From contig JAQXLA010000005.1 in the NCBI GenBank assembly GCA_029011315.1, forward strand, positions 123,345 through 187,344: a stretch of DNA of 64,000 bases. The letters are read 5' to 3'. Positions 10,762-20,345 of the stretch are shown piece by piece. This stretch comes from Desulfovibrionaceae bacterium (lineage in GTDB: Bacteria; Desulfobacterota; Desulfovibrionia; Desulfovibrionales; Desulfovibrionaceae). The notes below the pieces were generated by a model. It did no database searches and had not been told where the DNA came from. It worked only from the letters and a program-made list of their open reading frames with translations. The stretch's first letter is position 1, and every line of letters begins with the position of its first letter. The position numbers and the translations under genes are program-made.

Positions 10762-11469
10762 ATGATGGAAAGTATGCAGACTTCGGGATCCCGTCAGGCA
10801 GTTCGTTCCGTCGCGACGGGATTCATGCAGCAGGTATATCTCTGGATGTGTGCAGGATTACTCATAACGGCGGCTTCCGCATACCTTACCGCTTCAGTAC
10901 CACAGTTGATTGCGTTTATTTTTGGTAATTCTTTCGGCATGATTGTGCTGTGCGTTGCGGTTATTTTGATGCCTATGGCTGTTTCTGCAGCTGCCTACAA
11001 GCTGTCTCCTGCCATTGCCTCCTGCTGTTTTGTTGTGTACAGCATGCTTGTCGGAGCGCTGTTTTCTTCTTTGCTTCTGATCTATACAGGCGAGTCTTTA
11101 GTAGGTACTTTCGCTATTACTGCGGGTATGTTCGGCGTAATGAGTGCCTATGGCATGCTAACTAGGCGTGATTTGACCGGCATGAAGGATTTTATGGTTA
11201 TGGGGCTGATTGGACTGCTGATTGCCATGATTGTGAATCTCTTTCTTCAGAATTCCATGATGCAGTTTTGTATCAGTGCCATTGCTGTCATCGTTTTTGC
11301 AGGTTTGACTGCGTATGATACACAGCGTCTGATTCAGCTCAGTCAGGGAGTTCCTGCGCATGACGGCACGATTGTGCGCTGTGGAGCCTTGCTTTGCGCT
11401 CTGACTTTGTATCTGGATTTTATTAATATCTTTATTCATATGGTTCAGCTGTTCGGCGAACGTCGCTAA
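10762..11469 (+). CDS. Bax inhibitor-1/YccA family membrane protein
   Basis: Seven-TM UPF0005 pattern; LTAYDTQRLIQL; RBS AAGGAG upstream. Confidence 0.88.
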   Translation: MMESMQTSGSRQAVRSVATGFMQQVYLWMCAGLLITAASAYLTASVPQLIAFIFGNSFGMIVLCVAVILMPMAVSAAAYKLSPAIASCCFVVYSMLVGALFSSLLLIYTGESLVGTFAITAGMFGVMSAYGMLTRRDLTGMKDFMVMGLIGLLIAMIVNLFLQNSMMQFCISAIAVIVFAGLTAYDTQRLIQLSQGVPAHDGTIVRCGALLCALTLYLDFINIFIHMVQLFGERR

Positions 11470-11480
11470 TTTGACAAGTC

Positions 11481-11514
11481 ATAAGAAAAGCCGCCTTTAG
11501 GCGGCTTTTCTTAT
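11481..11514. terminator. symmetric terminator hairpin
   Basis: Perfect 15-bp stem ATAAGAAAAGCCGCC/GGCGGCTTTTCTTAT, usable in both directions between convergent genes. Confidence 0.9.
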
Positions 11515-11526
11515 GCTCGAGAAACA

Positions 11527-11826
11527 TTATTCTTCATCTGTAAAGTCTGTTTCATAACGCTCCTGTGAGCGGGAATTTGATGACTCCGGCTTTTTTCTAA
11601 AGCAGATTTTGCAGGGACGATACCCCTGTACTTTTGCTTCACTCGGCGAGTCAAAAAACACATTGCAATTGGAGCAGTGAGCATAACGGCAGGTCATTTT
11701 ATGAAAAATTAAACTGTAGGTATTTCCTGTAACCCTGGCTTCGGCGTCCGTAGCAAAGGAAAAAATACAGCTGATAATGGCGGCGCAGAATAGAAAATGA
11801 ATTTTACGAACAACAGCTGATAGCAT
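11527..11826 (-). CDS. small secreted protein with Ada-like metal-binding (CxxC-rich) domain
   Basis: Signal peptide MLSAVVRKIHFLFCAAIISCIFSFATDAEA, then FHKMTCRYAHCSNCNVFFDSPSEAKVQGYRPCKIC. An alternative upstream start at 11880 would overlap endonuclease I. Confidence 0.72.
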   Translation of the reverse strand: MLSAVVRKIHFLFCAAIISCIFSFATDAEARVTGNTYSLIFHKMTCRYAHCSNCNVFFDSPSEAKVQGYRPCKICFRKKPESSNSRSQERYETDFTDEE

Positions 11827-11873
11827 TTTTTTGATCCCCTGCTGAGTTTTTGACAGCTGATCCCTGTCAGTTA

Positions 11874-12650
11874 TTACCACATGCCCGCCTGCTGACAGCT
11901 TTTTTTGACAAAGGGATTTTCATTGCCCTGGAGGCGTTCAATTCTTCTGGCTCGAGTGCATTCCCATTGATCTGCTGGAAATTGTTGATCCCATATTTCC
12001 ATGATTCTCTTTTGCTGTCTGCTGAGATGGAATTTGGGATAGGCATACTCCATATAAAGGTGGGTTCGTGCTGCAACACCTTTGGCACGATCAGGCGGTT
12101 CGGCCTTTCTGTCATCAATTTTCATCGCGCAGCTACCGAAAGTTGATGGAATATTGCGTCCCAAAGGGACCAGATCATAGTTGGATCTAAGCGCGTTGAC
12201 GGCTCCGATCGCAGGATACAGATTATACATATCGGCATGCATCAGCCTGTATTCCTGATTGGTTTTTTCAGCGCATTTGCGTCCTTTGAACGATTGTCCT
12301 CTGTTATCAATGCACTGTGCATTCCCTTCACGCCATTCCGGAAAGATTCTGCCGAAGTTTTCTGCTGGGACAAGATGTTCCCATTCTATTTTCTGCGTCC
12401 TTTTTTTGTGCTTTGGCGTTTCAAAACCTTCAGGAAGTTCGATATTCTTATGTTCATCGAAAAAGGCACCGCAGTATACGGTGGTTCGATGATCATAATA
12501 GACCTGGCGTTCGAGCAGCTTCTTCACCTGGCTGAAACTGTCATAGCGGGTATTGCCTTTCCCGAAAGCGACGGCATCATAGAGACAAACAGAGGTTGAC
12601 AGGGACAGCATCAGAAGTGAAAAAAGAGGGATTGCAGTTTTTTTCATAGA
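11874..12650 (-). CDS. endA: periplasmic endonuclease I family protein
   Basis: IEWEHLVPAENFGR (His-Me finger), ECIDNRGQSFKGRKCAEK-like Cys pattern, C-terminal CTRARRIERLQGNENPFVKKSC; signal peptide MKKTAIPLFSLLMLSLS. Start position approximate. Confidence 0.88.
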   Translation of the reverse strand, partial: SMKKTAIPLFSLLMLSLSTSVCLYDAVAFGKGNTRYDSFSQVKKLLERQVYYDHRTTVYCGAFFDEHKNIELPEGFETPKHKKRTQKIEWEHLVPAENFGRIFPEWREGNAQCIDNRGQSFKGRKCAEKTNQEYRLMHADMYNLYPAIGAVNALRSNYDLVPLGRNIPSTFGSCAMKIDDRKAEPPDRAKGVAARTHLYMEYAYPKFHLSRQQKRIMEIWDQQFPADQWECTRARRIERLQGNENPFVKKSCQQAGMW

Positions 12651-12715
12651 ACCTTCCGCTGTCATTCGAATTGATGGAAGGATATAGAATACGCAAATCT
12701 GAGAATTTCTCAAGA

Positions 12716-12753
12716 TATCAGGAGACTTCGATGTGACTCGGAGTCTCCTGATA
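12716..12753 (-). terminator. hairpin downstream of pdxT (minus strand)
   Basis: 12-bp stem TATCAGGAGACT/AGTCTCCTGATA; no strong T-run. Confidence 0.5.
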
Positions 12754-12777
12754 CAGGTGCGGCATTATGCAGTAGTG

Positions 12778-13392
12778 TCAGCGGCACATTTCGAGAAAAT
12801 AACTGTGAAGCCGGCCGTCATTCGTCAATTCTGGATGGAAGGAGGTTGCCAACAGCTTTTCTTGGCGTACAGCTACGGGGCATGAACTGCCTCCGGCTTC
12901 CACTTCCGCTAAAATTTGCACATCCGGATCAGCAGAGGTGATCACTGGTGCTCTGATGAAGACGGCGTTGAGATCATCCGCGACGCCCTTGATATTGAGT
13001 GTTGTTTCAAAACTGTCGATTTGTCGGCCGAATGCATTGCGTCTGACACAGGCATGCAAGGCTCCGATGCGAGGCTGATCACTCGGCTGGCCGTCCGGTC
13101 CTGTAATATCCCGGCAAAGGAGGATGAGTCCTGCGCAACTTCCGTATATCGGTTTCCCGGAAAAAGCGCACTTGCGCAGTGGCTCCATGAGCTTCCAGAC
13201 GTTGAGCAGTCTGCCGATGGCCGTACTCTCCCCGCCGGGAAGGACGATGCCGTCAAAGCGATCGAGCCCTCCCAAAGGCGCTTCAGGATCTGGAGGAAGA
13301 CGCAAAGCAGAGGCTTTGGCGCCGCACCGTTCCAGCATGTTGATATGCTCTCTGAATGCTCCCTGAAGTGCCAGCACTCCAATAGAAAGCAT
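12778..13392 (-). CDS. pdxT: pyridoxal 5'-phosphate synthase glutaminase subunit
   Basis: IGVLALQGAFREHINML, VLPGGESTAIGRL, YGSCAGLILL. Confidence 0.95.
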   Translation of the reverse strand: MLSIGVLALQGAFREHINMLERCGAKASALRLPPDPEAPLGGLDRFDGIVLPGGESTAIGRLLNVWKLMEPLRKCAFSGKPIYGSCAGLILLCRDITGPDGQPSDQPRIGALHACVRRNAFGRQIDSFETTLNIKGVADDLNAVFIRAPVITSADPDVQILAEVEAGGSSCPVAVRQEKLLATSFHPELTNDGRLHSYFLEMCR

Positions 13393-13396
13393 TGGA

Positions 13397-14278
13397 CTAC
13401 CACCCCCGTTCCTGCATGCGTTCAGCCTGAGGAATGGCTGAAATTTCGATTCCTGTCATGGGCTCTCCCAGACCTTCAGATACTCTGGCGAGAATTTCCG
13501 GATCGTTGAAGTGTGTTGTAGCGTCAACAATAGCTTTAGCAAATTTTGCCGGATTTGCAGATTTAAAGATGCCTGATCCTACAAAAATACCATCACATCC
13601 AAGTTGCATCATCAGTGCGGCATCAGCAGGTGTGGAGATTCCGCCTGCAGCAAAATTGACGACGGGAAGTTTTCCTTCAGCGTGTACCTGGCGTACAAGA
13701 TCCAAAGGTGCTCCCAACTCTTTAGCATACGTTGGCAGCTCTTCTTCTCTCAGAGAGCGCAGATGTGCAATCTGGCCGTTGACTTCGCGGATATGGCGAA
13801 CTGCTTCAATAACGTTTCCGGTTCCGGGTTCTCCCTTTGTACGGATCATCGCTGCGCCTTCGCCTATGCGGCGCAGAGCTTCTCCAAGATTTCGGGCACC
13901 GCAGACGAAAGGAACCCGAAAGGCGTTTTTGTCAAGATGGTAACGATCATCAGCGGGTGTCAGCACTTCGCTTTCATCAATATAGTCCACTCCCAGATGT
14001 TCGATAATCCGTGCTTCAGCAATATGTCCGATCCGGACTTTTGCCATAACAGGAATGCTGACTGCGGCAATGATGCTCTTTACAATGGCGGGATCGGCCA
14101 TACGAGCGACTCCTCCTGCCGCACGAATGTCAGCCGGAACACGTTCGAGAGCCATAACGGCACACGCTCCGGCTTCTTGTGCGATTTTAGCCTGTTCGGG
14201 GGTCGTCACATCCATAATGACGCCGCCTTTCAGCATCTCAGCAAGACCGGCTTTTAAACGAAATGTATTTTGTTCCAT
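13397..14278 (-). CDS. pdxS: pyridoxal 5'-phosphate synthase lyase subunit
   Basis: [56 protein letters not shown]. Confidence 0.97.
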   Translation of the reverse strand: MEQNTFRLKAGLAEMLKGGVIMDVTTPEQAKIAQEAGACAVMALERVPADIRAAGGVARMADPAIVKSIIAAVSIPVMAKVRIGHIAEARIIEHLGVDYIDESEVLTPADDRYHLDKNAFRVPFVCGARNLGEALRRIGEGAAMIRTKGEPGTGNVIEAVRHIREVNGQIAHLRSLREEELPTYAKELGAPLDLVRQVHAEGKLPVVNFAAGGISTPADAALMMQLGCDGIFVGSGIFKSANPAKFAKAIVDATTHFNDPEILARVSEGLGEPMTGIEISAIPQAERMQERGW

Positions 14279-14407
14279 GACAGGGACTCCTTCATTTGTA
14301 AACTCGATAATTTTTTCTAGCGGGATACCCGTTTTAGGGCTATGTTTTTGCATAAAAAGATAACAATAAATATTGTTTCAATAACAAAGAACGATAAGAG
14401 AGAGACA

Positions 14408-15847
14408 ATGCTTGATCCGGAAATACTGATCCGGCTGTATCATGAGTCAGAAGAGACGCATCGCTACCGTAAATTATCTGAAGCTCTTCGCAAAGGTATT
14501 CATTGCGGCTTATTTCTTCCCGGAGATATATTGCCCTCGCAAAGAGTTTTGGCCGATGCGCTGAATATCACCTTAGGAACTGTTTCTCATGCTTTCCGCG
14601 AAGCGTCAGGAAGAGGCCTGATTTCTGGAGTCGTAGGAAGGGGAACTTTTATCTGCGCTCCGGCTTCCGATGTCGATATGCAACCTCCTGATTGTTCTGG
14701 AATGGTTGTTCCGTTAAGTGAAGAAGTGCATACGGGGGCATCAGGAGAATCTTCCGGAAAAATATGGAATTTGGGCTTTATTGCGCCGTTTGATTTTTTG
14801 GATCCGCCTCTTGGATCTGTGTTGAGTCGTTTAAGCGAACGTCTGACCTCTCAGGAACTGTCAGATCTGCAGGCTTGCCGTCGTCCGGCAGGACTGGATC
14901 GGCATCGTGAAGCCGGAGCGTTATGGGCGAGACGGTATGGTGTCCCCGCTTCCGGAAAAGATTTGCTGGTCTGTGCTGGATCGCAGCATGCGTTGCTGGT
15001 TATTTTGGCTTCATTACTGATTCCCGGAGATCGTATTGCGGTCGAAATCCTGAGTTATCCAATTTTGCGACGTCTTGCCCTGCGTCTTCGCTTTGATTTG
15101 GCTCCGATCCGAACGGATGATTTCGGCATGCTTCCAGATGCCTTGGAAAATGCATGCCGCAGCGGCGGAATCCGCGCCGTATATCTCATGCCTTCCTGCC
15201 GGAATCCGACCTTGGGGCGTATTCCGGAGAACAGAAGACGAGAACTTGTTGAAGTGTGTCGACGATATGATGTCTTTATTATAGAAGATGACGTTTTTGC
15301 GCTTGCTGTGCGCTCTGATTATGACAAAACTCCGTCTTTTGCGGCTTTGGCTCCGGAACGCACATATTTTATAGCAGCGACAAGTGAAATTTTTGGAGGC
15401 GGCTTGCGTATCGCCTATCTTTGTCCTCCGCAGTCCTGCTTTGAAGAATTGGAAAGGACGGTTTCCTATACGGTTTCTATGGTTCCTCCTTTGATGGCGG
15501 AAATCGTATCTCAATGGATTCTTGATGGAACGGCAGATAGAACAATTTTAGCAAAAAAAGAGGAAGCCAGATTGCGAAACGGAATAGCCAGAGCGATCTT
15601 TGACGGACAGGGGTTGGTTTCCAGAGAAACGGGTTTTTTTTGCTGGCTTCGTCTGCCATCGTCATGGACAGGCATAGATTTTGCTCGGGCAGCCAGAAAG
15701 GAAAATATTCTCATTGCCGAAGGAGAGCATTTTATGATGGGGCATGCACTGATGGAAAATGGGGTACGCATTGCCCTTGGTGGGGTTGCGGAGAGAGATA
15801 CGTTACAAACAGCACTGTCTCGATTGTCTGCAATATTGGAAAAATAG
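14408..15847 (+). CDS. pdxR: MocR-type GntR/aminotransferase fusion regulator, likely PdxR
   Basis: N-terminal wHTH (LPSQRVLADALNITLGTVSHAFREASGRGLI) fused to a class I aminotransferase domain; divergent from pdxST. Confidence 0.82.
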   Translation: MLDPEILIRLYHESEETHRYRKLSEALRKGIHCGLFLPGDILPSQRVLADALNITLGTVSHAFREASGRGLISGVVGRGTFICAPASDVDMQPPDCSGMVVPLSEEVHTGASGESSGKIWNLGFIAPFDFLDPPLGSVLSRLSERLTSQELSDLQACRRPAGLDRHREAGALWARRYGVPASGKDLLVCAGSQHALLVILASLLIPGDRIAVEILSYPILRRLALRLRFDLAPIRTDDFGMLPDALENACRSGGIRAVYLMPSCRNPTLGRIPENRRRELVEVCRRYDVFIIEDDVFALAVRSDYDKTPSFAALAPERTYFIAATSEIFGGGLRIAYLCPPQSCFEELERTVSYTVSMVPPLMAEIVSQWILDGTADRTILAKKEEARLRNGIARAIFDGQGLVSRETGFFCWLRLPSSWTGIDFARAARKENILIAEGEHFMMGHALMENGVRIALGGVAERDTLQTALSRLSAILEK

Positions 15848-15888
15848 CAGAAAATGTTTAAAATATTTTGTCAAAATGAAAAAAACAG

Positions 15889-15917
15889 TTGACTATATTC
15901 AGAAGAAAGGCTAGAAG
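15889..15917 (+). promoter_or_regulatory. sigma70-type promoter of tRNA-Ala
   Basis: TTGACT, 17-bp spacer, TAGAAG, 12 nt before the tRNA 5' end. Confidence 0.65.
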
Positions 15918-15929
15918 ATTTTCCGTAAC

Positions 15930-16005
<76 letters not shown>

Positions 16006-16017
16006 CAAGAATATTCA

Positions 16018-16045
16018 GCCATCTGCATTGCAGATGGCTTTTTTA
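16018..16045 (+). terminator. rho-independent terminator after tRNA-Ala
   Basis: GCCATCTGC-ATT-GCAGATGGC followed by TTTTTTATT. Confidence 0.85.
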
Positions 16046-16092
16046 TTGTTCAATCTGCTAGGGAAACAGATTTCTGCATCAATCTTGCAACG

Positions 16093-16138
16093 TAAAAAGC
16101 AGAGGGGAGCAACAGATGTCGCTCCCCTCTGCTTTTTA
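16093..16138 (-). terminator. terminator of pckA (symmetric)
   Basis: 18-bp stem TAAAAAGCAGAGGGGAGC/GCTCCCCTCTGCTTTTTA. Confidence 0.9.
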
Positions 16139-16145
16139 TAGTCAG

Positions 16146-17876
16146 TTACGCATTAATCTTGAGGGAGTTCACCAGAGCTTCACACAGTTCCGGCAATTCT
16201 CTGACATCACTTGAAGCGATGAAGTCACGGCGCTGTTGGAAACGATCCTTCAGTGTCTGGATATAGCCCTCATAGTTGGGTACGTTACGCGGATTGTATT
16301 TATCATAGAATCCAGGCAGAATCCGTTCCACGGATTCTCTGGTCGGCAGCTGAGCACCCTCAACAAGCTCCCAGTCTTCCCATTCCAGAGTTCCCTCAAG
16401 AATGGCGGTCTGGAGCGTAAGCGAGACTTTCAGAGGAACCAGTTTCAGCTTGTCGTCAGCACCGTCCCACATGCCGCCGCCGCCGCCAGACCAGACATTG
16501 CAGTCGCATCCTGAACGGAAGATTTCGAGATAGCCGCGGCAGTCTTCATAGAGCGGGTAAACCCGGAAGGGATTGGCGAACGGCACGAATTTCAATTTTT
16601 TCATTTCTTCGGCCGAAACGTTTTCCGCTGCTGTGCTCTTTGTCATGAGCGTCGCACCCATGGCGACAGCCAGTTCGGGATTTTTGATGCGCATGATAGG
16701 GGGAAGTGTGGAGTCTTTCATCAGCCAGCCAATGGCATTGGGAAATCCGATAGTATCGGTCGTGACGCCGAGAAGCTGACGGCTAAAGAGCGCGCGGCCG
16801 TTATTATTGCGGATATCGCCGCCTACAGGAAGAATCTTGCCGTCGTATTCGGCAACAAGCATATTCTGCGTGGCAATGCAGTATTTCCAGTCAGGATGAT
16901 CGATATCCCGGCTGTCGGTTTTATCAAACAGAGTCGGTTCCCAGACATAGCATTTACGATTTTTGTAATCGATCTGGAATGCGTCGTCATGAGCAATGCG
17001 GCGTTTGAATCCTGCGGGCAGCGTTCCGGCATTATCCTGTGCGTTGGTGTGAGAAGATTTGCCGGATCCGGAAAGTCCATAGAAGGCCACGACCTGTTTG
17101 CCGCGGTGAGCAAATTCGGGAACATCCGTGAAATCTATTTCTTTGATTCCGGCGTGAGCGGCGACCATGCCAAGACGCATACCGGCAGTCCAGGCCATAG
17201 TCAGCGTCCCCTTTTTCCGTTCACCAAAATAGCGGAGACCAAGGTTGAAGATGGTCATATGCTCTTCATCGACAGCGACGCAGCCTTTGGCCCAGCGAGG
17301 ATCGGAAGATTTCCAATCAGGATAGGAAACAAACAGAATATCCTGCATGGGCAGCGGCTTGCTTTCATCGTAATTCGGAACGGTGCTCAACGGGGAGAAG
17401 TTGGCCAGCCAGTTGAACATGTTGCTTGCATCGCTTTCCGGAGCCACAATCTTTGCCTTGATCATCAAATCCGGATGCAGGCCGATAACGGCTTCACACA
17501 TGATCAGGCGGTAATTGCGCTGAAGATCGTAAACTGCTTCACGGAGCAGTCCTTCAAGCTTGTCTTTCCCGGCTTTGTCTTCACGGGCATAGAAGATGCG
17601 GGCATCAGCACTGCGGCCTACCACACGACCGTTATTGTCATTGAGAACTTTTGCGTCAGAAGGCAGACCGAGTCGTTTAATGGTTCCGGGATCCATGGGA
17701 AGATCCGTCACGGTTACCCAGGGAAGTTTAGCCGCCATGGCATAGACTTCAGCAGGTGTTACTAAACGGGGACCTGTGCCATCATTGCGGTTATTGAAAA
17801 TTGACTCAGCAATAGCGCGGAGACGCGACATTTCGCCAAGTTTGCCGTAATGTTTCCATGAAGGGTTGCTGGCCAT
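16146..17876 (-). CDS. pckA: phosphoenolpyruvate carboxykinase (ATP)
   Basis: Kinase motif FYGLSGSGKSSHTNA, AHDDAFQIDYKNRKCYVWEPTLFDKTDSRD. Confidence 0.9.
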   Translation of the reverse strand: MASNPSWKHYGKLGEMSRLRAIAESIFNNRNDGTGPRLVTPAEVYAMAAKLPWVTVTDLPMDPGTIKRLGLPSDAKVLNDNNGRVVGRSADARIFYAREDKAGKDKLEGLLREAVYDLQRNYRLIMCEAVIGLHPDLMIKAKIVAPESDASNMFNWLANFSPLSTVPNYDESKPLPMQDILFVSYPDWKSSDPRWAKGCVAVDEEHMTIFNLGLRYFGERKKGTLTMAWTAGMRLGMVAAHAGIKEIDFTDVPEFAHRGKQVVAFYGLSGSGKSSHTNAQDNAGTLPAGFKRRIAHDDAFQIDYKNRKCYVWEPTLFDKTDSRDIDHPDWKYCIATQNMLVAEYDGKILPVGGDIRNNNGRALFSRQLLGVTTDTIGFPNAIGWLMKDSTLPPIMRIKNPELAVAMGATLMTKSTAAENVSAEEMKKLKFVPFANPFRVYPLYEDCRGYLEIFRSGCDCNVWSGGGGGMWDGADDKLKLVPLKVSLTLQTAILEGTLEWEDWELVEGAQLPTRESVERILPGFYDKYNPRNVPNYEGYIQTLKDRFQQRRDFIASSDVRELPELCEALVNSLKINA

Positions 17877-18161
17877 GTTTGCTCCTTATGCTCATCCGGG
17901 CAAAACCCTTGAAGCTTCAGAAGGCTTCGGGTTAATGATGCTTCCGGTTGAATTTTATAGATTGATAATAATACATGATTTTTGAAAGATCTAGCTTTTC
18001 ACCGTATCTGTCTTTTCCAAGAAAAATTTTTACTTTTCAAAAAAAATATGCTTTGAATCACTGGGGACATAGCAAAGAAACATTGTCCGAAGTCGCTGGA
18101 AGATTCGGAAGTTTTTTTGTTTTAGGCTGTTCAATATCCTGACATAATGGGAGTACGCACT

Positions 18162-18407
18162 ATGGCAAGAGATACGAAACCGGCGCAGAATATCAGTGTA
18201 TCCTTTGTAAAGATTTTGCTTCAGCCTGAAGAGAAGATTTTGGAGCTTCCGCGCTGGAAAGTCAAAACAGTAAAGCGGCTTTTGGAGGAGCTGAATCTGA
18301 CGCAGAGTACGGCTCTTGTCGCCAGAGGACAAGAGCTGCTGACGCCTGACAGAGGAATTTACTCCGGAGACGAAATTTTAGTACGCAAGGTAACATCGGC
18401 CGGCTAG
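18162..18407 (+). CDS. MoaD/ThiS-like ubiquitin-fold protein
   Basis: 80-aa beta-grasp-like pattern (LPRWKVKTVKRLLEELNLTQSTALVARGQELLTPDRGIYSGDEILVRKVTSAG). Confidence 0.75.
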   Translation: MARDTKPAQNISVSFVKILLQPEEKILELPRWKVKTVKRLLEELNLTQSTALVARGQELLTPDRGIYSGDEILVRKVTSAG

Positions 18408-18411
18408 CCGT

Positions 18412-20121
18412 CTACTTTTCATAAAAAGATTGCATAAAGCGGCGTTCTGCATTGCGGCTCCCGATCAGGATAATTTCGGATCCACGGGAGAGGATGCTAT
18501 GCGGGCCGATCCCGATGAGAATCTGATCGTTTCGTTTTAATGCAATGACGTTGCAGCCGGATTTTTCCCTGATTTTGCTGTGTGCCAGTTCGATGCCTTC
18601 AAGATTTTTGGGGACAGGAATTTTGAACAGGCTGAGACCTTCTGTGACAAAGGCTACTGTTTCCGGACGAAGGAGATTAAGCACGGATGTCGAGACCATA
18701 GATGTATGCGACATCACCGCGTTTGCGCCTGCGGCGTACAGGGACGCAACGTTGCGATCAAGCGTCGATCTGCAAAGGATCTGAGCCTTTGGGCGGATTT
18801 TACGACAGTAAATGGTAAGATAAATATTCAAGTCGTCATTTTGCGTTGTAATCAATATGGAAGAGGCGTTTTCCAGACCGGCCTTTTGCAGCAATGCAAT
18901 ATCAGATGCGTCACCACATACAAATCGACTGTCGTTTTGTGGAATAGCTTCAGAACGCCTTTCAACCAGCCGAAACGGCATGTTCCTGCGCATCAGCTCA
19001 TGGGCGACAACCATTCCTACTCTGCCGCCTCCAAGAATCAGAGCAAACCCCTCAGCTTCATCAGGTCTGGCGAACCTAGCTTTCTGATCATAGACCTGAA
19101 TCTGTTCTTCTGTTCCGGCCAAAAGCAGCATGGTTGAATCATTCAGAAGGCTGTCAGGACTGACAGCTGCATATCGGTTGTTTTCCCAGATTCCGACGAT
19201 ATTCAGTCCGAAATCCTTGCGGAACCCTGTTTCCCGAACTTTCAGATTGGCATACGGAGCATAAACTCTGGATGTCTCAGCAATGCACAATTGTCCAAAA
19301 CGAGCAACGATGCTTGACTGGGATGAAGCCTGGTGCACGCGTCTTGCCAAATGATGCCCAAGCAGATAGGGAAAGTGGAATACATAGTCGCATCCTGCCA
19401 GCTTGAGAATATTGACAGCATCATTGGTATCAGCACCAGCAGAAATTTTGGTATGCGGCGTATTTTCATGTACCGTGGCGACAATATTGGTATTCCGAAA
19501 ATTGTTGCACAGTGCCACGACGAGGGCTGCTTTGTTGGCTCGCATGGCAGCATATGTCGCAGGGCTGTCAAATTCTCCGACGACAACATGGTAATGCCGT
19601 TCGTATAATTCCAGAGCATGCTGGCCGTCCGGTACGAGAAGGGCATATGGAATTTTGTATTCACTGAGTCTGTCGGCAATACCGAGAGCAATATCGTCTT
19701 CTCCGACGATAATTACATGGTTTTCTGTAGATTCGGGAAGCTGTCGTGGTTTTTTCTGATTGTTGTAAGCATCCATCCAGGGGCGGTATACGAATCTGAC
19801 GAAAACGAGAGGCATCACCAGCATGAAAAGCAGGACGCCGCTCAGCATGACAATGATGGAAAAAAATCTTCCGTAGGTACCATGAAAGGTGATGTCGCCG
19901 AATCCGAGAGTCGACATCACAGTCATGGTCCAGTACACGCTGTCAATGGCAGAGAAATCTCTTCCCTCAAGTAGCATGAGTTCATGAAAAATGAAGCTGT
20001 ATAAGGCAATCAACAGAACAGTGAACAGGAAAAACTGGCGCAGGAATTGACGGCTTTGTTTGCCAATCGGCGTAGACTGAACAGTCAGACCGATCATGGC
20101 GAGCATAAATGATTTCAGCAT
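18412..20121 (-). CDS. potassium channel with two TrkA-N/RCK domains
   Basis: Selectivity filter region TMTVMSTLGFGDITFHGTYGRFFS; two Rossmann segments (VIIVGEDDIALGIADRL, ALILGGGRVGMVVAHEL); TrkA-C-like end. Start chosen at MLKSFML. Confidence 0.87.
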   Translation of the reverse strand: MLKSFMLAMIGLTVQSTPIGKQSRQFLRQFFLFTVLLIALYSFIFHELMLLEGRDFSAIDSVYWTMTVMSTLGFGDITFHGTYGRFFSIIVMLSGVLLFMLVMPLVFVRFVYRPWMDAYNNQKKPRQLPESTENHVIIVGEDDIALGIADRLSEYKIPYALLVPDGQHALELYERHYHVVVGEFDSPATYAAMRANKAALVVALCNNFRNTNIVATVHENTPHTKISAGADTNDAVNILKLAGCDYVFHFPYLLGHHLARRVHQASSQSSIVARFGQLCIAETSRVYAPYANLKVRETGFRKDFGLNIVGIWENNRYAAVSPDSLLNDSTMLLLAGTEEQIQVYDQKARFARPDEAEGFALILGGGRVGMVVAHELMRRNMPFRLVERRSEAIPQNDSRFVCGDASDIALLQKAGLENASSILITTQNDDLNIYLTIYCRKIRPKAQILCRSTLDRNVASLYAAGANAVMSHTSMVSTSVLNLLRPETVAFVTEGLSLFKIPVPKNLEGIELAHSKIREKSGCNVIALKRNDQILIGIGPHSILSRGSEIILIGSRNAERRFMQSFYEK

Positions 20122-20281
20122 ACAGCGGTTTCCGAGAGGGCTTTTGCCATGTTTTTCATGAGTGAAGCGCGAGTGCAATTCGCACTGGTTCTGCACGGCA
20201 TCAAGAATGTCAAGCTTTGCTACTATATGGCAGAATAAAAAAAACTGCAAAAATTTTTATAAAAACGAGAGTCAAAACGCC

Positions 20282-20329
20282 AGAATAAGGAGAGGACAGC
20301 CCGAAAACAGGCTGTCCTCTCCTTATTCT
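20282..20329. terminator. symmetric terminator between the K+ channel upstream region and gdhA 3' end
   Basis: 20-bp perfect stem AGAATAAGGAGAGGACAGCC/GGCTGTCCTCTCCTTATTCT. Confidence 0.92.
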
Positions 20330-20345
20330 TTATCTTTAAAAAAAA

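Noticed and set aside
16896-17765. 289-aa plus-strand ORF
   Set aside because: Antisense to pckA.
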